Assembly (NCBI GenBank): GCA_027620015.1
Contig: JAQCGH010000001.1
Span: 1 to 64,000, forward strand
Origin: Cyanobacteriota bacterium
Lineage (GTDB): Bacteria > Cyanobacteriota > Cyanobacteriia > PCC-6307 > Cyanobiaceae
Direction of reading: 5' to 3'
DNA: 64,000 bases
Made by a program: the position numbers and the translations under genes. Below, one piece after another: positions 46,063 to 55,205 of this stretch. Within the stretch, counting starts at the first letter, position 1; each line of letters starts with the position of its first letter. The notes under the pieces were generated by a model. It ran no database searches. It saw nothing but the letters and a program-made list of their open reading frames with translations, and was not told the DNA's origin.

Positions 46063-46557
46063 TCAGGTACTGGTTTGCATGCCCTGAATCAGGAAGTCGA
46101 AATAGGGGCCAGCTAGGGAGGCCTGGTCTGTACTCAGCAGGGCTAGGGAGGCCACCCTCATAGTGCGCATTGCTTCTACCATTCCTGGCATGGGAACGCC
46201 AAGGCTGTTGTACATCTCACGAGCACCGACCAAGCCAATCTGTTGAATCATTTCGGTGCTACCGGCAAGAACGCCGTACGTCACCAGGCGTAGGTACCAG
46301 CTGTAGTCGCGCAGGCATTGGGCCCGCTGCTTCTGGCCGTAGGCATTTCCACCAGGGGCCACGTAGTCAGGCCTGCGCTGGAAAAGCTGCTTGGCAGACT
46401 CTTCAACAATCTTTTTCTCGTTGTCGGTTAGAAGCCGCACAACTTCAAGTCTTTTGGCCCCCCGGCTGAGGTACTCCACCATGGAGCGCAATTCGCCGCC
46501 ACTTGGATATCGCAGCTGATCATCAGCCTGAAGGATCAGATCCCGAACGACGCTCAT
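46063..46557 (-). CDS. apcD: allophycocyanin alpha-B subunit
   Basis: 164 residues from ATG at 46557. The bilin-attachment cysteine is C81 in RAQCLRDYSWYLR, with APGGNAYG before it and REMYNSLGVP after, all alpha-allophycocyanin features. The start SVVRDLILQADDQLRYP and the EKKIVEESAKQLF segment distinguish ApcD from ApcA. ApcD is a low-energy terminal emitter in the phycobilisome core that passes excitation to photosystem I or II. The gene stands alone with its own terminator, as usual. A two- to three-residue longer C terminus (MQTST) is unremarkable. Confidence 0.92.
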   Translation of the reverse strand: MSVVRDLILQADDQLRYPSGGELRSMVEYLSRGAKRLEVVRLLTDNEKKIVEESAKQLFQRRPDYVAPGGNAYGQKQRAQCLRDYSWYLRLVTYGVLAGSTEMIQQIGLVGAREMYNSLGVPMPGMVEAMRTMRVASLALLSTDQASLAGPYFDFLIQGMQTST

Positions 46558-46671
46558 CGCAGCGATCACACTCTTTAATCACTCTATCGACTTTGGCGCA
46601 GCATCCTTGTGCCCCGCCGCAAGGTGTAACTCCCCTTTGCGCGGCTTAGGGTGAACGATTGGTAGGCGGGC

Positions 46672-48123
46672 GTGGGCACTAAAACCTTTGACAACTGCGC
46701 GAATGGTGGCAGCAACGATGTGGTCGAGCTGTCCACCGGCATGACCGTGACGGTGAGTATTACCGGCTTATCCCACGACGGCCAGGGCGTCGCCCGCCTT
46801 GCCGACCGGGTTTTGTTTGTTGCTGGTGCCTTGCCTGGAGAGAAGACGAAAGTACGCCTCACCCATAGGGCTCGTCGCCACTGGCTTGCTGAGTTGCAAC
46901 AGGTGTTAGAGCCGGCACCGGAGAGGCGACGGCCTCCTTGCATCCTTGCTGAAGATTGTGGTGGTTGCAGTTTGCAGCACCTTGAGGACTCAGCACAGCA
47001 GCACTGGAAGCATCAAAAAGTCGTTGATGCACTTCGGCGCATAGCCCACCTTGATGAAGATGTTGCGCCGTTAATTACAGCGCCTGAAGGGCTCGGGTAT
47101 CGGAATAGGGCAATTATCCCTCTTGAGCGCTGCGAAGACGGGCGGTTGCGGGCTGGTTTTTATCGCCCTGGCACCCACAAGATTGTCAATATGAATCGCT
47201 GCCCGGTGCTCGACCCGCGTCTAGACGCCTTGATTGCACCGCTCAAGTCAGATATTGAGACCAGTGACTGGCCCGTTGATCGAGACTGCCGTGAGGGGGG
47301 CGGCCTGCGCCATCTAGCCCTTCGAATTGGCATTTATACCGGTGAGCTGCTGATAACCCTGGTAAGCAGCACTGCAGACCTGGAGGGCATCGAGATCCTG
47401 GCCGCCCAATGGATGCACCGCTGGCCAGCACTAGTGGGGGTGTGCCTCAACCTGCAACCCCTACCGACCAACACCCTTATGGGCACTGAGACACGCGTGG
47501 TGGTCGGACGAAGCTGGCTAATAGAGCGCTTCTGCGATCTTGAGCTACGCATTGCAGCAGACACCTTTTTTCAGGTTCATACCCGGCAGGCTGAACGAAT
47601 TGTTCCCCTTGTGCTTGCCGCCCTAGCGGCTTCTGCGCCTGGCGTGATGGTTGACGCCTACTGCGGCATTGGCACCTTTAGCCTGCCAGTAGCTGCGGCA
47701 GGCTGGCACGTCCATGGCATCGAACTCAGTCCCGAGGCCGTGAATCAGGCCAAAGCCAATGCGCTCGAAAACGGTTTAAGTGAATCAGCCACCTTTGAGA
47801 CCGGAGTGGTCGCGGAGTGCCTGTCTGAGCACCTGGTTCACTGCGATGCGCTCTTTCTAGACCCCCCACGCAAGGGACTCGAACCAGCCACTACACAAGC
47901 GATTATTGAACGCCCCCCCGCCCACCTGCTCTATCTCAGTTGCGACCCAGCCACCTTGGCCCGGGATCTAGCCCTTCTGGTTACCAGCGGCTGTTATCGC
48001 TTACAGAGTGTTCAGCCGATCGACTTTTTCCCCCAGACAAGCCACATAGAGACTCTCACCGTCTTGAGTCGTATCGGAGCTGGCATCCCAATACCGCAGG
48101 CAGAGTCAGCGGAGCAGGAATAG
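46672..48123 (+). CDS. rlmD: 23S rRNA (uracil-5-)-methyltransferase RlmD
   Basis: 483 residues from GTG at 46672. A TRAM RNA-binding domain opens the protein (VTVSITGLSHDGQGVAR). The Fe-S cysteines are in PPCILAEDCGGCSLQH with a fourth downstream. The SAM site DAYCGIGTFSLP, DPPRKGL and the catalytic Cys in YLSCDPATLARD define RumA/RlmD-type enzymes, which methylate U at C5 in 23S rRNA. Bacteria with one such gene may use it at position 1939 or 747, or both. Divergent from apcD. Confidence 0.93.
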   Translation: MGTKTFDNCANGGSNDVVELSTGMTVTVSITGLSHDGQGVARLADRVLFVAGALPGEKTKVRLTHRARRHWLAELQQVLEPAPERRRPPCILAEDCGGCSLQHLEDSAQQHWKHQKVVDALRRIAHLDEDVAPLITAPEGLGYRNRAIIPLERCEDGRLRAGFYRPGTHKIVNMNRCPVLDPRLDALIAPLKSDIETSDWPVDRDCREGGGLRHLALRIGIYTGELLITLVSSTADLEGIEILAAQWMHRWPALVGVCLNLQPLPTNTLMGTETRVVVGRSWLIERFCDLELRIAADTFFQVHTRQAERIVPLVLAALAASAPGVMVDAYCGIGTFSLPVAAAGWHVHGIELSPEAVNQAKANALENGLSESATFETGVVAECLSEHLVHCDALFLDPPRKGLEPATTQAIIERPPAHLLYLSCDPATLARDLALLVTSGCYRLQSVQPIDFFPQTSHIETLTVLSRIGAGIPIPQAESAEQE

Positions 48124-48145
48124 CGGTTGGACTGTGGACTGGATA

Positions 48146-50596
48146 TCAGCTGCGCAACTGGGCGCCTAGCTGTTTTCCCAGAGCTGTCCGGATCGAGGAG
48201 TGGGCTAATTCCACCTCTTCATCGGTGAGGGTGCGACTGGCATCCCGGTAGCGGAGCCGAAAGGCCTGACTGCATTGATCTGCTGCAAGTTGTCCACCCT
48301 CGTAGCGGTCCACTAGTTCGGCGTGCTCCAGCAGCGGCTTGCCGGCCTTGCGAATCACCTGGAGCAGCTCAGCAGAATTTGTGCTTAATGGAACCACTAC
48401 GGCTAGATCTCGCTCAGAAGCGGGAACGGTGGCATAGGGCGCAAAGGCTGGTTGCCAGCGGTTGCGGCGCGTAGCAGCTGTGATCAAGGCATCGAGTTCG
48501 AGCTCGAAAATGAAGCATGTTTGCGGTAGGTCAAGCGATTCCGCCTTCTCTGGGTGCAACTGACCAAACCAGCCCTGGGGTTTGCCCTCAACAACCAGCT
48601 GGGCGCCTCGTCCGGGATGTAACAGCGGATGCTGTCTAAGTGGTCGATCCTCTATTGGAACAGAGATAGATGCCAGGGCTTGCTGCAGTAGGCCGCGCGC
48701 TTGGTGATAGCTAGGAGGTTGGGGTTTGCCACTGCTACTCCAGCGCTCACCCCGCCTTTCGCCACAGATAACCCCAGCCAGCAGCTGGTGATCAGACTTA
48801 TCGGCATCGTTGCTGAAAACCTGACCTATCTCAAAGGCCCAAAAACCAAGCTGACCACCTTGCAAGTTTCTGCGTGCCGCGGCCAGCAATTCGTCATGCA
48901 GGTTGTCGCGCAGGTAGCCGTAATCAGCCAGCAGGGGATTAGCTAAAGGTATGCGCCCTTCTGCTGCGGGCACCAGGGAGAAGCTGCATGCCTCCTGCAA
49001 TCCGGCAGCGCAAAGTTGGCGGCGCAGTCGGCGCTCCACCTTCTGTGCTGGGGTCAGCCCTCCAGGCTCCAGCGGATCGGGCAAGTGGCAGGCGAAGTGG
49101 TCGTAACCAACCAGACGGGCCACCTCCTCGATGAGGTCAACCTCCCGCTGCAGATCCATCAAGCGGGAGGGGGGAACATTGACTAGCCAGCCTTCACCTT
49201 CTTTTTTTTCTGCAAGCTTGCAACCGAGGGCTGTCAAGGTCTGGACGATCCTGTCATCACTGAGGTCCGAATAGTCTTCGCCCTCTCTTACTTGTCCGAG
49301 CAGGTTGTGTAGAGCATCACGCCTTAGTAACAGAGGTTCGATTGGTTGCTCAGAGCATTGGTGCAGCCAGCGGCCAGAAGCCTTTGCACCGCAATGTTCT
49401 ATTAAAAGTTCCACGGCACGATCTGCTGCAGCAAGGGTGGCTTCTCTGGGCAAACCCTTCTCAAAACGACTGCTCGCTTCAGTTCGCAAGCCAACGCTGC
49501 GGGCTGAGCGCCGCACTGCCTGAGGAGCAAATACAGCAGCCTCAAGCCAGATTGAAATGGTTGCTTCAGTTACGGCTTCATCTGCGCCACCCATCACGCC
49601 AGCCAGGGCGATGGGGCGGTTGCTGTAGGTAACCACCAGGGCTTCGGGACTGAGTTTGTGCTCCGTAGTGTCAAGGCTCGTGAACGCCTCACCATCAAAC
49701 GCTTGTCTTAATCCCAGGTTGGCCAGCTGAGCCTCGCTTTCGCCGCCTTTTACGGCCAGGCGCTTGCTATCGAATGCGTGCAGGGGTTGGCCCGTCTCCA
49801 GCATCACCAGGTTGGTGATGTCAACGATGTTGTTTATCGGGCGAATGCCGGCCTTTTGCAGCCGCACTTGCAGCCATTGGGGTGATGGAGCCACTTTCAC
49901 CCCGTCGAGGGCTGTGATGCTAAATAGGCCCCCAGCTTCAACCGCAGCTCTGTCGATGGCGGCAAAAGGGAGTTGCTCGCTTGGCGCAGCACTTTTAGAA
50001 CCAGTTATCAGGGTCTGGCCGCCCACTAAAGCCGCTACTTCCCTGGCTATTCCCTGCATAGAGAGACCATCAGGTCTATTGGCGGTGATAGCCAGTTCCA
50101 ATACCTGGTCATCGAGCCCCAGGCTTGGTCCGATAGCTGCACCCAATGGAGGCATCTGATCAAGCAGATCATCAAGAATGGCGATGCCATCTGCCTCTGC
50201 CGCCAGGCCTAACTCGGCAAGGGAGCAAATCATGCCGCTGCTGGCCATCCCGCGCAGCTCGGCTGGCTTAATAGTCAGATTCACCGCTGGCAAGGTGGCG
50301 CCAACCAGGGCAACTGGTACATGTATGCCTGCCCTTACATTCGTTGCCCCGCAGACAATCTGCAACATTTCTGCGGCGCCGATATCTACCTGGCAGACGC
50401 TGAGCTTGTCTGCGTTGGGATGGGTTTGACGTTCACGCACGAATCCCACCACAACACCGCCGGCTTGGGCTGCAAGATCCTCTATTGCATCTACCTCAAA
50501 ACCAGCCAAAGAGAGGCGCTCGGCTAGCGGCCCAGAGGCGAGGGCTTGTTCAGGGCCGGTCACAAGCTCCTGCAGCCATTGGAGCGAGACCCGCAT
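48146..50596 (-). CDS. pheT: phenylalanyl-tRNA synthetase beta subunit
   Basis: 816 residues. The N-terminal tRNA-binding domain (VVVGFVRERQTHPNADKLSVCQVDIG), the B3/B4 editing domain (LFSITALDGVKV, NNIVDITNLVMLETGQPLHAFD), the B5 domain (EVDLIEEVARLVGYD), and the C-terminal ferredoxin-fold anticodon-binding domain (YPATVPASERDLAV-like: FAPYATVPASERDLAVVVP) are in order. With PheS (elsewhere) it charges tRNA-Phe. The start at 50596 is divergent from rpmG. Confidence 0.96.
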   Translation of the reverse strand: MRVSLQWLQELVTGPEQALASGPLAERLSLAGFEVDAIEDLAAQAGGVVVGFVRERQTHPNADKLSVCQVDIGAAEMLQIVCGATNVRAGIHVPVALVGATLPAVNLTIKPAELRGMASSGMICSLAELGLAAEADGIAILDDLLDQMPPLGAAIGPSLGLDDQVLELAITANRPDGLSMQGIAREVAALVGGQTLITGSKSAAPSEQLPFAAIDRAAVEAGGLFSITALDGVKVAPSPQWLQVRLQKAGIRPINNIVDITNLVMLETGQPLHAFDSKRLAVKGGESEAQLANLGLRQAFDGEAFTSLDTTEHKLSPEALVVTYSNRPIALAGVMGGADEAVTEATISIWLEAAVFAPQAVRRSARSVGLRTEASSRFEKGLPREATLAAADRAVELLIEHCGAKASGRWLHQCSEQPIEPLLLRRDALHNLLGQVREGEDYSDLSDDRIVQTLTALGCKLAEKKEGEGWLVNVPPSRLMDLQREVDLIEEVARLVGYDHFACHLPDPLEPGGLTPAQKVERRLRRQLCAAGLQEACSFSLVPAAEGRIPLANPLLADYGYLRDNLHDELLAAARRNLQGGQLGFWAFEIGQVFSNDADKSDHQLLAGVICGERRGERWSSSGKPQPPSYHQARGLLQQALASISVPIEDRPLRQHPLLHPGRGAQLVVEGKPQGWFGQLHPEKAESLDLPQTCFIFELELDALITAATRRNRWQPAFAPYATVPASERDLAVVVPLSTNSAELLQVIRKAGKPLLEHAELVDRYEGGQLAADQCSQAFRLRYRDASRTLTDEEVELAHSSIRTALGKQLGAQLRS

Positions 50597-50706
50597 AGCA
50601 AGTGGCGTGTTGAACTCTGATCTTAGGGATCAACAGGAGGTGGTACTGCCGCCAGGTATGGTGTGATCTTGTTCATTTGCATCGCTTCAGCGGCGCAACG
50701 TCCTTC

Positions 50707-50901
50707 ATGGCTAAAAACAAGGGCGTCCGGATCGTGATCACTCTCGAGTGCACGGAATGCCGGTCCAACCCCGCAAAGCGTTCTCCCGGTGTGTCCAGGT
50801 ACACAACTGAGAAGAACCGACGTAACACCACCGAAAGGCTTGAGTTGAAGAAGTTCTGTACCCACTGCAATGCCATGACAATCCATAAGGAAATCAAGTG
50901 A
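50707..50901 (+). CDS. rpmG: 50S ribosomal protein L33
   Basis: 64 residues from ATG at 50707. The zinc-binding form is present: TLECTECRS and [10 protein letters not shown] give two CxxC pairs. [13 protein letters not shown] is typical of L33. It is followed by rpsR, a common pairing, separated here by 118 bases without a gene. Confidence 0.95.
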   Translation: MAKNKGVRIVITLECTECRSNPAKRSPGVSRYTTEKNRRNTTERLELKKFCTHCNAMTIHKEIK

Positions 50902-51019
50902 TGCAGGCTTGAGCCCCAAATTTGGCAGCTCAATCATCTGTTTGTGATTCGATTTTCTATGGTCCCGTCGGGTACTCGTTGCTCCAGCTTCATCCTCCTA
51001 TTCCTTTCTTTATTTATTC

Positions 51020-51241
51020 ATGTCTAGCTCTTTTTTTAAAAAGCGCCTTTCGCCTATCAAGCCTGGCGACCCCATTGATTACAAAGACGTAGAACTACTA
51101 AAGAAATTCATCACCGAGCGTGGCAAGATCCTGGCCCGTCGGCTCACTGGCTTGACAGCAAAACAGCAGCGTGACCTTACAAATGCTGTTAAGAGGGCCC
51201 GCATTGTCGCCCTGCTGCCTTTTGTGAATCCCGAAGGCTGA
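51020..51241 (+). CDS. rpsR: 30S ribosomal protein S18
   Basis: 73 residues. [20 protein letters not shown] and [22 protein letters not shown] are characteristic of S18, which sits on the platform of the small subunit with S6. The gene lies between rpmG and the RNase gene on the same strand, an arrangement seen in cyanobacteria. Confidence 0.96.
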   Translation: MSSSFFKKRLSPIKPGDPIDYKDVELLKKFITERGKILARRLTGLTAKQQRDLTNAVKRARIVALLPFVNPEG

Positions 51242-51272
51242 GGCCTCTCTCCTGGCGGCTTTTACCTCCCAA

Positions 51273-53291
51273 ATGAAACCTGGGGATCTAGTTGGACTCG
51301 CTGACGAGCGCGGTCCTCAGCTAGCTGTTGTTTTGGCTCTAGCCTCAAATAAAGCCTCCTTAGCTATTGGTTCAAGCGCACGGCAGCAGAATCATCCGCT
51401 GCGTCAACTTTTGCTGCTTGCTCCTTTTTCCGGCGAATGCACTCCTCCCTTACGTCTTAGCCAAGCACCTTGGGCGATCAGCGACGCAGCTTTGATATCA
51501 GTGCTGCCTGCTCGACGAGATTTTGCAGCAGCTTGGCTCTTGATGCAAGATGAACCGCAGGGTCTGCAACTGAGCGACTGGGTTGATCTGGTGTCATCGC
51601 GACGTGATGGCCTAGCTATTGCTGCCTTTTGGCGCTGGTGTCTTGGTCCCCAGACCCTATTTCGGCTGCGTCAAAACCTTGTCGAGGCAAGGCCTCTGGC
51701 TGATCTTCGCCGGCTAAGGCGGGAACGCCACCTACGGGTGCTGCAGGAGGAAGCTGAATTGCGTTGGCAGCAGCAGCTTCGCAACCGTCGGCCTCTTGAT
51801 CTGCAGCTGCTCAGCGCAGACCAGCTACAGCAGCTTGAGCTACTTATTGATTGGGCTGGAGGTGAATGCACAACACCCCTACCCCTTCCCTTGCGCCAGG
51901 CTTTGCAGGCAGCCAAAGTGACCGCTGATACTGGCTCAATTCGCCACCTGCTGGTCGATCTGGGCCAATGGCAGGCCCACAATTTGCCGTCCCTAAGAGC
52001 CACGGTCTGGGAGCAAGGCTTTTCTGCTGACCTTCTGGCCGATACTGAACGCTTGCTTGCTAGCGCTGAGGATGAACATCCCGGCGATGCCGAGCGTCTC
52101 GACCTCACCAGCCAGCGCACCGTCACCATTGACGACCCTGATACGTGTGACATAGACGACGGCTTGGCCTTGGAAATCACTGCCGCTGGGCAGATGCAAA
52201 TCTGGATCCATGTGGCGGATCCCGGCAGGTTGATTTCGCAGGATTCGCCTCTCGACCTAGAGGCACGAAGGCGGGGCAGCAGTCTTTATTTGGCATCCGG
52301 GATTCTGCCGATGTTCCCTGAGGCGCTTGCCACAGGACCGATGAGTCTCCGGGCCGGCCATCGCAGCGCTGCCTGGAGCATCTGGGTTCAACTTGCTGGC
52401 GATGGGGCTGTTGCCGCTTCGGGTTTGCACCGCAGCTGGGTAAAGCCCACGTACAGGCTTAGCTATGGCGATGCCGACGACCTGATCGATTTAGCCCCGC
52501 CCCAGGAACGCGACTTAGCCGAACTGCATGGCCTGTTGCTGCTGCGTCGTGAGTGGCGTGTAGGGCAGGGTGCCCTCCTCCTCGACCAGCCGGAGGCTCG
52601 TATTCGGGCTCAGGGAGACGCTGCCCAGCTTGAGATCACTGAACCCAGCCCCGCTCGATTGATGGTGGCCGAAGCGATGATTTTGGCGGGCGCGGTGGTA
52701 GCTGTCCTTGGGGGAGAGCATGCTCTAGCCCTGCCCTACCGCAGCCAATTGCCGGCAACCCTTCCGCCGGAGTCTGAGCTAGCAGGATTGCCGGCTGGTC
52801 CCGTGCGTCACTGCGCTATTAAACGCTGCCTCAGCCGGGGCCATACAGGCACTGAGCCAAGTCCCCATTTCAGCCTGGGGCTGACGGCCTATGTGCAGGC
52901 CACTTCGCCAATTCGCCGCTATGCCGATCTGGTGGCCCAACGGCAACTTCTGGCCCTTCAACAGGGAGGCCAGCCACTGGTTGCTGCCGATCTAGCCGAC
53001 CTTCTCTCCGACCTAGAAGGTCCGCTCCGGCAGGGCATGCAGATCAGCAGGGAAGACCAGCGTCATTGGCAGCAGGAGTGGTTTGCGGCACACGCGAGTC
53101 AGCAGTGGCAGGCATGTTTCCTGCGATGGCTTAGACCCCAGGATCGGCTGGGCCTGGTCCACGTTGATACAATTGCCATGGATCTTGCCGCCGAGTGCCC
53201 AGCGGGTTCAACCCCAGGCGACCAACTTCAATTGAGGGTTCAGGTGGTTGACCCCCTACGGGACCTACTGCGACTACAAGCCAGCAGCTAA
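51273..53291 (+). CDS. RNase II/RNase R family exoribonuclease
   Basis: 672 residues. The catalytic RNB domain starts near residue 280 with TIDDPDTCDIDDGLAL, carrying the metal-binding aspartates, and continues with HVADPGRLI, SLYLASGILPMFP and the later SPIRRYADLVAQRQL. No clear cold-shock domains precede it; the first 270 residues are divergent. It degrades RNA 3' to 5'. Whether it behaves as RNase II or R cannot be told from sequence. It starts 31 bases after rpsR and converges with the FAD oxidoreductase by four bases. Confidence 0.9.
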   Translation: MKPGDLVGLADERGPQLAVVLALASNKASLAIGSSARQQNHPLRQLLLLAPFSGECTPPLRLSQAPWAISDAALISVLPARRDFAAAWLLMQDEPQGLQLSDWVDLVSSRRDGLAIAAFWRWCLGPQTLFRLRQNLVEARPLADLRRLRRERHLRVLQEEAELRWQQQLRNRRPLDLQLLSADQLQQLELLIDWAGGECTTPLPLPLRQALQAAKVTADTGSIRHLLVDLGQWQAHNLPSLRATVWEQGFSADLLADTERLLASAEDEHPGDAERLDLTSQRTVTIDDPDTCDIDDGLALEITAAGQMQIWIHVADPGRLISQDSPLDLEARRRGSSLYLASGILPMFPEALATGPMSLRAGHRSAAWSIWVQLAGDGAVAASGLHRSWVKPTYRLSYGDADDLIDLAPPQERDLAELHGLLLLRREWRVGQGALLLDQPEARIRAQGDAAQLEITEPSPARLMVAEAMILAGAVVAVLGGEHALALPYRSQLPATLPPESELAGLPAGPVRHCAIKRCLSRGHTGTEPSPHFSLGLTAYVQATSPIRRYADLVAQRQLLALQQGGQPLVAADLADLLSDLEGPLRQGMQISREDQRHWQQEWFAAHASQQWQACFLRWLRPQDRLGLVHVDTIAMDLAAECPAGSTPGDQLQLRVQVVDPLRDLLRLQASS

Positions 53292-55108
53292 TCCGAGCTC
53301 AGCCGCGATACACGTAACCATGGCCCCCAGGGGTTAGCACAGCCAATCAACTTGGCCTGGGTTGGCTTATCAAGGTTCTGCAGCCAGCGGTTCAGGCCTG
53401 GCTCCAGGCTGATCAGAGGCCACTCCCGTTTGGCGTAATCACTTCTTAAATCGATGTTGCTCACAAAGGTGTAGCGGCCCTGGCCGTCCGGCCGCACCCT
53501 TCCTTGCCACAGAGACTCCCTGGGTTCTGGACAGCCCTGGCTTGGGAATAGGGATCTTTGGAATTGCCCTTCTATTTGGCCATTGGCCTGCAGGAGATCG
53601 GGATTAACCAGCAGCTGCAGCTGGCGGGTTAACCAATCGCTGGCATGCCAGGGGGTGTCCCAGAGCGGAACTACTGCCGCTGGAGCACGTTGATCGTGAA
53701 GCAGGCATTGCTGAACGGCCAGGGGAGTTAGCTCAACTGGGGGGATGTCAAGTTGCACCGCCAGGGCCGCTGCCGCCCCCGCTGCTTGGCCGATGTTCAG
53801 AATTAGGGGCTGCAAACGAGTGGCCCCATTGGCCATGTGGCTGCTGCTGAAGGCCTTGTCAGCTGCCAGCAGGTTGTCGATCTCAGCGCTCAGCAGGGCG
53901 CCGTAGGGAATGCAGAAGGGAGTGCCGCTCCAGCGGCCTCCCCAGCGAATGCTTTTGGGAGCCAGCGGCCAGTCAGAGCCGGGGTAGTGGTGGTCGTTTG
54001 CGTAATTGCCAACCGCTATCGACTCAAATTTGCCACTTTCATTAAATGGAAGCGGCCCCTGAGACTCAGCGCTGCCAAGGGGGAGTAAGTGCTGCTCCAG
54101 TACAAGTGAGCGGCCAAGCAGCCGTCGACCTTCCCGCCAGTAGGGCATGGCAGCCAGCCAGGGGGCGGGACTGCCGGCTTCAGCAGGAAAGGCATAGCCC
54201 AGTTGAAGCCAGCCCCCGCTTGCCTGCTCAAGGGCTCCTGCAAACTTCAGGCTGTAGGACTGCATTTCGGCAGCCAACTCAGCTTGCTCAAGGGTGTCTG
54301 CGCTGAAGGCGCGTTCCAGCCCCTGGTGCCAGTCATTGCCGTGCAGGGGCCAATTGAGCATCACCAGGCCGCCCGGCAGGCGCCCGTAGTTGATTGTGCG
54401 CTCTAAACCGAAGGCCTCGCTGGCTCGTTCAAAGGGCGCAGCTATGGCCGGGGGGTGTGCAGTTGGCGGCAACACCTCATTCTGGAGCTGGCCCATCACC
54501 ACCCAGGTGGGCGATTGCACGGGTTGTTGCTTGAAAAAAGCTTCCGTTTGCAACCGTTGCTGGCTGGGGGCACTGGGTTCGCCCCATAACTCCTGAGCTT
54601 CCCAGCCGAGTCGAAATGGAGCCTCCGCTAGGGGCAGCAGGTCGCCGCGGTCGCTCCCATCGACCACAACTTTGCAGGCTCGCCATTGGGTTTCACCCTT
54701 GTGCTCCAGCTGTACCGCCGTGATGCGGGCCCCCTGACGCCGTACCGCCCGGAGACTGCAAAGTGGCCACCACTGCAGATTGGGTAGCTCGCTTACCCAG
54801 CCCTGCAGGATCGCCTCTGCGGTATCGGGTCGATACCCAAAGCAACTCGCCCAATTTTGATCGAGTCCATCGGGCTCGGCTTGCTCAAGGGCGCGTAGAA
54901 AGGCCCCCCAGAGACCTGTCTGCCAAGGGGTGAGCTCATTGCCATCGGGGCAGCAAACTCCGGCGGCGCTCACCATGCCTCCAAGCCAGTTGCCAGGGGT
55001 GAGCAAAAGTGTCTTAACTCCGCCGCGGGCCGCCTGGATTGCTGCAGCTACGCCACCGGTACCGCCCCCCCAAACCAAAACATCCACTGCTTCTGAAGGC
55101 AGGGTCAT
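53288..55108 (-). CDS. FAD-dependent oxidoreductase
   Basis: 606 residues. The N-terminal dinucleotide-binding motif is VWGGGTGGVAAAIQAARGG, followed by LTPGNWLGGMVSAAGV and the second FAD segment VVVDGSDRGDLLPLAE. A C-terminal NGATRLQPLILNIGQAAGAAAAL closes the FAD site. This is the FAD_oxidored (PF12831-type) class, whose substrates are mostly unknown. No signal peptide. ATG at 55108, divergent from metG. Confidence 0.82.
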   Translation of the reverse strand: MTLPSEAVDVLVWGGGTGGVAAAIQAARGGVKTLLLTPGNWLGGMVSAAGVCCPDGNELTPWQTGLWGAFLRALEQAEPDGLDQNWASCFGYRPDTAEAILQGWVSELPNLQWWPLCSLRAVRRQGARITAVQLEHKGETQWRACKVVVDGSDRGDLLPLAEAPFRLGWEAQELWGEPSAPSQQRLQTEAFFKQQPVQSPTWVVMGQLQNEVLPPTAHPPAIAAPFERASEAFGLERTINYGRLPGGLVMLNWPLHGNDWHQGLERAFSADTLEQAELAAEMQSYSLKFAGALEQASGGWLQLGYAFPAEAGSPAPWLAAMPYWREGRRLLGRSLVLEQHLLPLGSAESQGPLPFNESGKFESIAVGNYANDHHYPGSDWPLAPKSIRWGGRWSGTPFCIPYGALLSAEIDNLLAADKAFSSSHMANGATRLQPLILNIGQAAGAAAALAVQLDIPPVELTPLAVQQCLLHDQRAPAAVVPLWDTPWHASDWLTRQLQLLVNPDLLQANGQIEGQFQRSLFPSQGCPEPRESLWQGRVRPDGQGRYTFVSNIDLRSDYAKREWPLISLEPGLNRWLQNLDKPTQAKLIGCANPWGPWLRVSRLSSD

Positions 55109-55205
55109 CAGGAGCGATCACGGCTTATCCAAGACTCGCAGGGGATGAACTGAGCTGGAGTGATCAGGTCAGCCTTTATGTCCGTAGCCGCTCCGTAAGA
55201 TCGAG